Source of the DNA: Alopecurus myosuroides
Lineage: Eukaryota > Streptophyta > Magnoliopsida > Poales > Poaceae
DNA: 64,000 nt
Assembly (NCBI GenBank): GCA_028641055.1
Contig: CM054061.1
Coordinates: 62,037,904 to 62,101,903 of the forward strand
Direction: 5' to 3'
Numbering within the stretch: the stretch's first letter is position 1; every line of letters starts with the position of its first letter. The translations under genes were made by a program, and so were the position numbers. The notes under the pieces were generated by a model. The model searched no databases and was not told where the DNA came from. It saw nothing but the letters and a program-made list of their open reading frames with translations. Shown in pieces: positions 57,601-64,000 of this stretch.

Positions 57601-59273
57601 CTCATTGTGTGCTCTTGCTGATTGTCTGTAGGTTGATTGTTGCATCTGTACCCAGTAAGTGATATATTTCTTGACTCTTGTCCAGTTTTATTACTCTTAA
57701 AAAGGATAATGAAAATTTTGATTAGAGATTAAATGTAAATTTTGTGTCAAGTATGTTCATGCTTCACTCAGCAGTTTATCATGAGGTACCCTTCTACTAT
57801 GGTAGTTTTGCTCACTTTTCTTCAACGTATCATGTTTATGTATTTTTATCTATGGTTAGAATATTGAATGTAGACATGCTGTTAAATGCAGACTAAATCA
57901 AGTTTTAGAGCTGCTTTTTCTCTCTTTTGATCATGGCATGATCATAACCACAATAATTTCCGCACATTAGGGCTCTTTGTTATACTAAACTAGAAAAAAA
58001 ACAGGCATATTAGCTCTAACCTCTAGCTTCTGAAAGTGAAATATACATGATATGAGCATTTTAATTGGGGATGATCGTGTGAAGATGGTTAAACACTGGT
58101 AATTATGTCTTTGCCCTATATTTCTACCTGGACCAGGCCTATCTTATCATACTTGGCATAAAGTTCCACTTTACCAAATTGCTGCTAAGAATTTTCCATC
58201 TAGGGGGTTTAGTGCATATTTGTTGGTGAGGTGTCAGTTTATTTATTTGGATGGCCCGTGTTCTGATTTGATTGGAAAGTAGTTGTGAGCGGAAATTGAC
58301 AGAGATCGTCTTAGGTCTTCATGCTGAAAGAGATCATGTTCAATACCTCATAAATCATGATATAGATAGAATCAAAAGAGTCAGAGCAATTGCTTGCTGT
58401 TTTCTCTATTCAAATTATTATGAAAATTTGTATCTAAAATTCGACAATAGCGACACACATGATTTTTTGAATGTTGTGGGACCTTCAATTCGTAGTTCGT
58501 TAAGTAACAATTAAGGGATTTATGTAAAAGGCCCAAACATGAAAATACGCCCAATTTAATAAATAATTTTGACTCGCTGTTATAGCTCAGACAGACTATA
58601 AAAATGTTATCTGATATCTAATAGCCCGTCTTCAATATTGTTGCAGGATCTGTACAGGAGCATACTGAAAGACGCGGGAACCTCAGCGGACAACAAGTTC
58701 ACATCCATTGCTCTTACCAACTTCATCGCTGGAGCCGCTGCCGGATGCACTACTCTGGTCATCATTTACCCGCTCGACATAGCTCACACCCGCTCTGCGG
58801 CCGACATCGGCCGAACAGACACCCGCCAGTTCAAAGGCATCCGGCACTTCATCCAGACCATCTACAAGAAGAACGGCATCCGGGGCATCTACAGAGGACT
58901 GCCAGCGTCCCTCCACGGGATGATCGTCCATCGGGGCCTATACTTCGGGGGCTTCGACACTGCAAAGGACATGCTGGTACCGCTCGACTCCCCCCTCTGG
59001 CAGCGCTGGGTGACGGCGCAGGCGGTGACCTCCACGGCGGGGCTCATCTCGTACCCCCTGGACACGGTGCGGCGGAGGATGATGATGCAGTCGGGGATGG
59101 AGGTGCAGATGTACAGTGGCACCCTCGACTGCTGGAGGAAGGTGTACAAGATGGAGGGGGTGAAGTCGTTCTACCGGGGCGCGCTGTCTAACATGTTCCG
59201 GAGCACCGGCGCGGCCGCCATACTCGTCCTCTACGACGAGGTCAAGAAGTTCATGAACAGCGGTAGGTTGTGA
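54606..59273 (+). CDS. PM-ANT1: Adenine nucleotide carrier, plasma-membrane ANT1 type
   Basis: CDS is join(54606..54962, 58647..59273), 327 aa. Splice sites are CTCAAG|GTTCCC and TTGTTGCAG|GATCTG, phase 0. It belongs to the mitochondrial carrier family: six predicted membrane helices in three repeats with PX[DE]XX[KR] signatures PIERVK (residue ~54), PLDIAHTR (~161) and PLDTVRRR (~256). RRRMMM (~262-267) is the ADP/ATP carrier signature. The sequence closely follows Arabidopsis At5g56450, described as PM-ANT1, an ATP exporter of the plasma membrane, and length agrees (about 330 aa); that comparison is from memory. The N-terminus is Ala-rich, without a clear mitochondrial presequence. An in-frame ATG at 54381 would add 75 residues, but 54606 (MSEEAAAARAG) gives the family's normal length. 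The gene looks intact. Confidence 0.93.
55407..57468 (+). repeat. ~1.03-kb tandem duplication within the intron
   Basis: Copy 1 (about 55407-56450) and copy 2 (about 56455-57468) are head-to-tail, sharing landmarks such as CCAGTGAGATATTAATAAAT (55451 and 56482), GAGGATCTAGGAGGTAGGAA and TGTCGGTCGACGTACTGAAA. The offset is 1031 bp in most places. Divergence, including several indels, is obvious by eye, so it is not recent. It lies wholly within the 3684-bp intron of the carrier gene and contains no gene. Confidence 0.95.
57469..58646 (+). other. Distal part of the carrier intron
   Basis: AT-rich intron sequence without gene calls. The 80-codon frame at 58272-58514 carries no recognised domain. 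The acceptor TTGTTGCAG ends at 58646. Confidence 0.6.
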
Positions 59274-60450
59274 TGATAGGTGTAACAGAGTGGGTGGTAG
59301 GTTCATCCATGGATTTTTGGACTCGACACAGAGGTTAGAACCAGAAAAGGTACAGGGAGCAGCCGCGCCAGCTCGAGAGCGTTTTGTAAGAGAGAACTAC
59401 TGGTTCCGTGCCGTTTACCACTACTAACCGGTAGCGAGCGCTTCATTGTCTCAAGATTGTGGTGTTGTTTGTATTGATTTCCTTTTGCGCGTGCCTGGAA
59501 GCTCCAACGGATTCACTGTCTGCCTGCCTATGCATGTTTGCCTTCTGGTTTTGCTGAACCTGGGACGAGTGTAACACCATTGCCATGCTATGAGTGTGCG
59601 CAAAATTGCTGCATAAGCTACTACTATAGTATCAGCATTCATCATGATGATCGGTGCGGACGAAGGCCAGAGTTGTAGAAGTTCTGCTATAGTATCAGCT
59701 ACTACTAGGAGGAGCCGACAAAAGCTGAAACAAACAAGAGAGTTGTAGTACAGGCAGCACAGGCTTGTTTCGCTTATCTGCGATCACTGCTTGCTTAATG
59801 TACGAAGATTGTAGCTCTTGTCTACTTTGTTTGTTTGTTCAAGATATATCAAGAGTGGCGGTCGAAAGTTGTCGTAAACTGCTCCCTGCCTGTGCCCTTC
59901 CTGGCATTTAGTCAAATCCCAAAGCAAGATGTCAATAGTCATTGACAATCGTTGTCGCTGAATGATCTGGCATTTGAGCTGCAAATTCAGGGAACAATGC
60001 AGATCCAACAAAAGATGTTGTCACCCAGCAGATAGATGAGCGTGCCGTGCAAATTGGGTTATATCAGAACTCATGTCGCACCCAGAATGAATGCAAGCTG
60101 CTGCAGGACCCAGGAGTACACACGGTCAGGGAACGAAAGACCATACGGCATGGAGCACGCCTGTCTGTTCCAGCAGTAGCGGGTCGACATGCAGACCTCA
60201 AATTCCTCCAAAGTTGGGATGCGCACAGGATGGTTTCACGAGCAACCAGGCAACTGTACCATGGAACAACTCCCGGAAAGGCCAAGGTTTAAGCTCAATC
60301 GTAGTATAAAACATGTTAAGGCATGCGATTTTTGTACAGTAATACAGTAGCATATATTTCCATGACTCCACATGATATATATATGTCCTCTTTTTTAGCT
60401 AATTCGTTTATACTGGTATGGTATATGCGTGGTAATCCCGGGCGTCTAGT
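59274..60450. other. 3' flank of the carrier gene, intergenic
   Basis: Presumed 3' UTR up to ~59700, then intergenic. CTATAGTATCAGC recurs at about 59623 and 59681. A ~100-bp segment (60190-60290) is similar to 61390-61490; no intact gene. Confidence 0.5.
60190..60290 (-). repeat. Dispersed duplicate A of a gene fragment
   Basis: Similar (roughly 75% by eye) to 61390-61490, sharing TTTCACGAGCA, CCAGGC and TACCATGGAA blocks. Minus-strand peptides also correspond (CLVARETIL / GLVAAREII). The two copies flank the cysteine-rich gene. Confidence 0.6.
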
Positions 60451-60849
60451 CTAGACGGAGGTCTCTGTGTTGTGGGCGGCGTATGCCGGGCCAGGCGCCG
60501 GTGCTAGCAGCATGGGGGGCGCCGGCGGCTTTGGGGGCGTGGGCGGCTTGGGCCCCGGCGGCGAGGGCGTGAGGCCGCAGCGGACCATGCAGACGATGTT
60601 CTGCTGGTCGCAGGTGATGACGCACAGCGGCATGTCGGTGCCCTTGCTCATGCACCCCGTGGCGCAGCTCATCACCGTGGTGAAGCACCCCATCATGCAC
60701 TCCATCATCCCGTCCAGCTCCGGATCCGCCGCTGGGGGCTTCATTGCCGCTGCGTCCACGGGCCTCCCGGCGACATGGGGAAGGTCAGCGAGGCCGGCGC
60801 CTACGGCCACGAGGAGCAAGAGGAGGGCGGCGGAGCTGGTGCTGGCCAT
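60451..60849 (-). CDS. Secreted Cys-rich protein, tandem CX3C hairpin pattern
   Basis: 132 aa, single exon, from ATG 60849 to stop 60451. Residues 1-~24 (MASTSSAALLLLLVAVGAGL) form a signal peptide, so it is predicted to be secreted. Eight cysteines at 51, 55, 62, 66, 76, 80, 87 and 91 give spacing 3-6-3-9-3-6-3, symmetric about the centre: two CX3C-X6-CX3C modules, suggesting two helical hairpins with paired disulfides. A Pro-rich tail follows (PSPPGPKPPTPPKPPAPP, ~96-112). The frame stays open upstream, but the TATA box at 60901 places transcription start near 60872, which selects this ATG. I do not recognise the family; helical-hairpin antimicrobial or developmental peptides are possible, but their spacing differs. 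GC-rich and intact. Confidence 0.85.
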   Translation of the reverse strand: MASTSSAALLLLLVAVGAGLADLPHVAGRPVDAAAMKPPAADPELDGMMECMMGCFTTVMSCATGCMSKGTDMPLCVITCDQQNIVCMVRCGLTPSPPGPKPPTPPKPPAPPMLLAPAPGPAYAAHNTETSV

Positions 60850-60900
60850 GCCGGTGTTCCGGTTTGTGTAGATCGAATTGTGTAGTGATAGGACGGTCTG

Positions 60901-60908
60901 TATATATA
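60901..60908 (-). promoter_or_regulatory. TATA box of the Cys-rich gene
   Basis: TATATATA on the minus strand, 52 bp upstream of the ATG, implies a very short 5' UTR of ~25 bases. Confidence 0.75.
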
Positions 60909-61106
60909 GGGGAACTTGCTTGACGTGTCTCGCCGGTCTTGCATTTTTTGTGTGTGCTGCAGTTGCTTTCCCGCGCGCGCGCACACGATATGTGTGAGCA
61001 GAGAAATATGAATAAATACAAGCCACTGCCTCTGTTCCTTCACTGTAACTCAGGTTACAAATCTGAGTTACAGGGGAGTTCTCAAGAAGAGAAGGATCAG
61101 GGGCTA

Positions 61107-61785
61107 GAGAGAGGAGGGAAGAGGAACTTTAGCTAATCCAAGCTCAGCACTAGCTCTCGGCCTAAACATCCTTCTCCATCCGGTTCCAAGCCAAGGTCTC
61201 ATGTCGGCGTCGTCCTGGTATATATGCTTCTTCGTAACCTCCTCGTCTGGCTCCCCAGCAGGCCATGGCATACTGGAAATCTCCAAGGAATTGTTGCCCT
61301 GCACCCTCACAACTGTCGCCCTTCTTGGCATCACTCGACGCCCGAAAGGTAACAGCACCAGATTGAAAAGGATGCAATTCCACAGTAAAAATGCATGACG
61401 AGACCTCCATTTCCTCCAAAGTCCGGATGAACACGATGATTTCACGAGCAGCAACCAGGCCACGTACCATGGAATTTGCCATCCGAAAATTTAAACAGCT
61501 GATACTGAAAACAGATCAAGAGAAGAAAACAATCTGTATGAAAGACCAACATAAACACGTCAGCGTAACAGCAAACGCGACATAAGCATCTGTTCATCAT
61601 ACTTCATACACAGGGAGTTAGCCAAACAGGCAAACCAAACATCACTGCTATCCATGGAAACCAACACCAAATAATTAACAGCCCACACCTTCCCAGAGTT
61701 ATCCAAGTCCGAATGAAGAAGTAGGGTGGTTTGATACTGCAGCTACAGTTTCAGAGGGTTGCAGGGTACTAACTAGGGCGCAATC
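61107..61785. other. Intergenic region with dispersed duplicate B
   Basis: Contains 61390-61490, the partner of 60190-60290. Two minus-strand frames (61104-61463 and 61162-61482) cover the same stretch; neither has a recognised domain, so I do not call a gene. This is the 3' flank of the F-box gene. Confidence 0.4.
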
Positions 61786-64000
61786 TTAGTAAACTACTGG
61801 TGAAAACAACACCCTTCTCCCATTGCGGTATCGGTAGATCTCCACGCAGGTTTCCAAGCGAGAGAAGCTAACTATCATCTCGCACAACTCGTCACTCACA
61901 GCGACCAAGGGATCAAAACTTATAGTCATCCTTTTCAGAGCTGTCGCCCAACTGAAAAGCTGCTTAAGAAACACAACTTCATGTTCCACTCCTTTGATGC
62001 CACAGATTTCTGCTTCCCCAAGAAGATTCAACAAGATATTCTCTGACTTCCAGCCGTTTAGCTGATCACAGGTACAATCTAATGGGCATTCCCCCTGAAA
62101 TTCAGAACGCAGATTCCCCATCAATTAACCCGTGGCTGGCGCCAACCGTGCTGAATCAAAAGGGTACGGATATTACCTCCCCATGTAATAACTTGAGTTT
62201 CAGGCTTCGTATACCAGCAGACAACCTTAGCAAATGGAACACGCTAGCTCCAAAAGCATGTGCTCTAGATGCAACGGACAGCGACAAGTTCTTCACGTCA
62301 GGAAGGAAAGTAATGCCATCCATGCAGTACTCATGAACGTTAACGTTCTGCCATATTGAGCTTTCATTTATTAGTCCAACAGAAAAGATCATATATCAGA
62401 ATATGGTGGGAAACAAGAATCATTTTTTATTTCAAACAAATGAATAATTATATACAAGCCTTGTTTAATACTGAAGCCCTCTTAGATCTACACTTTGTCG
62501 AGCCGGATCCTCTAACGTCGTGAAGCCAAGTCACATGACCCTGACATTCCTTCTTCACAAACATATTATTTAAGCCTAATATGATTCAAATTATTTTGTA
62601 TAGTACAAATCTAGGCTATATATTTACTGTAGTTCCTTGCAATAAGAAATATGGTGCAAAAAAATTAGTTTAGGTGTTTTGTACTACAGTAATTATCTAC
62701 AGTAATTATGTACAGCACATAACACAGAAACTAATGCTAAAATACACTGACTTTGCTCGACGGTTTTCGGTGACTTTGCTTGTGAACGTTAGAGGAGCCG
62801 GTTCCACACTTTGTAACCAGAAGCCATCTTGTTTCACTGTAAATTCCGTGTATCTTCAACTTATAAAAGAGCACGGAACTTTTTATTCGATTTTAGTTCC
62901 TCTAAATGGAAATGTAGTTTTTTGCATCAATTAGAATGCCCCTGTCCTCTAAAACCTATGTTTGTTAACTTTGCACCTTTATAATCTAGAGGAATGATCA
63001 GCCTGCAGAGCAAGCTCATTTTATCACCATTTCACATGTGCATTCTATTATATTGAGTTATTGACCGAAGTTGCATCCCAGGATGCTCGCAAATATTGAT
63101 ACAACTACTCTAGAGGATAGTGTACTCACATCAGGAGGGAACATCACTAGGAGGTGAAGAGAGACCACCTCAAAGTGCCGAAAGAGAATGGAATGATGCT
63201 GATTGAGAAAACCATAACTTCCGTAAACATATAAGCTGGTGTCCAGTTCTTGGAGATGTGACCTCTGGAGGAAGCTTGCCTCAAATCGGCCGTACCACTT
63301 AAGTTGATCCAACTTTGGAGCATCGATGTTGACAGTAAGCCTCGTCTTTTTGTCGTATGCGGAAAAATACAAGTGCTCGAGAATAGGCGCTACGACCATC
63401 AGCCGCCGCAAACCCCGGGTATGCTTCAGCGTCACTGTCACCAAAGATTTTGAGCTGATGGCCAGGTCACGCACACCCCGAGCGCCGACGATAGTGAGTC
63501 GTCGCAAGGACGGGCAGCGCGCCGACGAGACTGCATCGCCGAGCTCGAACTTACCGTGGAACAGGACGTTTTTCAGAAACAAAATTTCGAGCTTGGCGAA
63601 GACTCCGGAGTCTGGCAGCGCGAGGCCAAGGAATCCCAGGCGCATCACGATCTTGGTCGCCTTCTCCAAGCAGGGCAGCTCAATGACAGTGGGGGTCTCC
63701 ACGTCCACGGACTCATCCTCCAACGGCTCAGCATTGACTATGGAGAGCTCGCCCGACAGGAGGGGCGAAGCGAGGCGAAGCCACGCCGCGGTGAAGTCGG
63801 CGGGCGCAGCGCCGAGGATCGCGACGTGGATGACGTGGATTGGCGGACCAGCATGGGCGGCGTACGCGGCGAGGGCGGCGTGGACTCGGTCGGGAAGAAC
63901 GGGGACGTAGAACCAGATCTCGGGGATGCCGGCCCAGAGGCGCACCCAGCGGCGGGAGAGCAGGCTGGTCAGGGCGGCGTCGGCGGTAGAGTGGAGGCCG
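61786..64000 (-). CDS. F-box/LRR/FBD protein, 5' end outside window
   Basis: CDS complement(join(61786..62094, 62177..62347, 63130..>64000)); 449 codons in the window, continuing beyond the right edge. Exon 1 begins inside the F-box (TSLLSRRWVRLWAGIPEIWF), followed by leucine-rich stretches (LPCLEKATKIVMRLGFLGLA, CPSLRRLTIVGARGVRDLAI, PILEHLYFSAYDKKTRLTVN) and ends PPD before GTGAGT. Exon 2 (57 codons) starts NVNVHEYCMDGITFL after an ATGGCAG acceptor and ends HGE before GTAATA. Exon 3 begins GECPLDCTCDQL after TTTCAG, includes FSWATALKRMTISFDP (FBD-type) and ends FSPVVY. All phases are 0 and no break is seen. Such proteins recruit substrates to SCF E3 ubiquitin ligases; the target cannot be inferred. 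It shares domain architecture with the pseudogene at 21922-23572. Confidence 0.88.
62348..63129 (-). other. Intron 1 of the F-box/FBD gene
   Basis: 782 bp, AT-rich. The near-tandem block CAGTAATTATCTACAGTAATT occurs at about 62686-62713. It contains no supported gene. Confidence 0.6.

Noticed and set aside
58683..59306. Minus and alternative plus frames across the carrier's second exon
   Set aside because: Antisense shadows of the PM-ANT1-type coding sequence.
60850..61026. Upstream extension of the Cys-rich protein to 191 aa
   Set aside because: The TATA box at 60901-60908 lies inside the extension, and the downstream ATG directly precedes a signal peptide.

Overview
This is nuclear DNA from a large-genome grass, most likely a Triticeae species (wheat, Aegilops, barley or rye). 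The evidence is a dense stack of nested transposons: BARE/Angela/WIS-type Copia LTRs, Triticeae-type CACTA ends, very long solo LTRs, Stowaway MITEs and L1-type LINEs, with a few ordinary plant genes in between. There is no prokaryotic organisation. Most open reading frames are by-products of repeats.

Layout. 1-2087: six monomers of a 348-bp satellite, running off the left edge. 2682-7258: a 4.6-kb solo LTR with a perfect GCCTT target duplication. 7636-9115: eight copies of a ~203-bp tandem repeat beside a frameshifted GC-rich gene (9403-10090). 10843-18250: a LINE graveyard. A 5'-truncated minus-strand LINE abuts a plus-strand LINE (ORF1 plus ORF2) that is split by a 1.39-kb solo LTR and fused at its 3' end to a Copia fragment. 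18411-19715: two Stowaway MITEs around another LINE remnant. 19934-23572: a possible two-exon small gene and an F-box/FBD pseudogene with a LINE in its 3' flank. 23944-27345: a long minus-strand LINE split by a 911-bp CACTA element. 27702-42030: a ~6-kb solo LTR that itself received an 8.36-kb Copia element. 42160-47045: a CACTA end and a truncated Gypsy element carrying a hAT-type MITE. 47158-47499: a decayed high-copy-type gene. 47500-53288: mostly unassigned, with hints of a spliced minus-strand transcript. 53298-54197: a Mutator-like element with a 9-bp target duplication.

The right 10 kb is the gene island. It holds a two-exon adenine-nucleotide carrier of the plasma-membrane ANT1 type (54606-59273), whose 3.7-kb intron carries a 1-kb tandem duplication. 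Next is a secreted eight-cysteine protein with a mirror-symmetric CX3C pattern (60451-60849, minus), then the 3' portion of a three-exon F-box/LRR/FBD gene that runs off the right edge (minus).

The genes do not form an operon or a shared pathway. The order of transposon insertions is the main story. Excising the inner elements rejoins the frame of the LINEs they interrupt, and the target duplications fix the insertion sites. No single system here is clearly undescribed. The best candidates for novelty are the Copia copy that seems to have transposed after losing coding capacity, the symmetric CX3C protein, the MULE with GC-rich cargo, and the tRNA-like boxes inside the first solo LTR.
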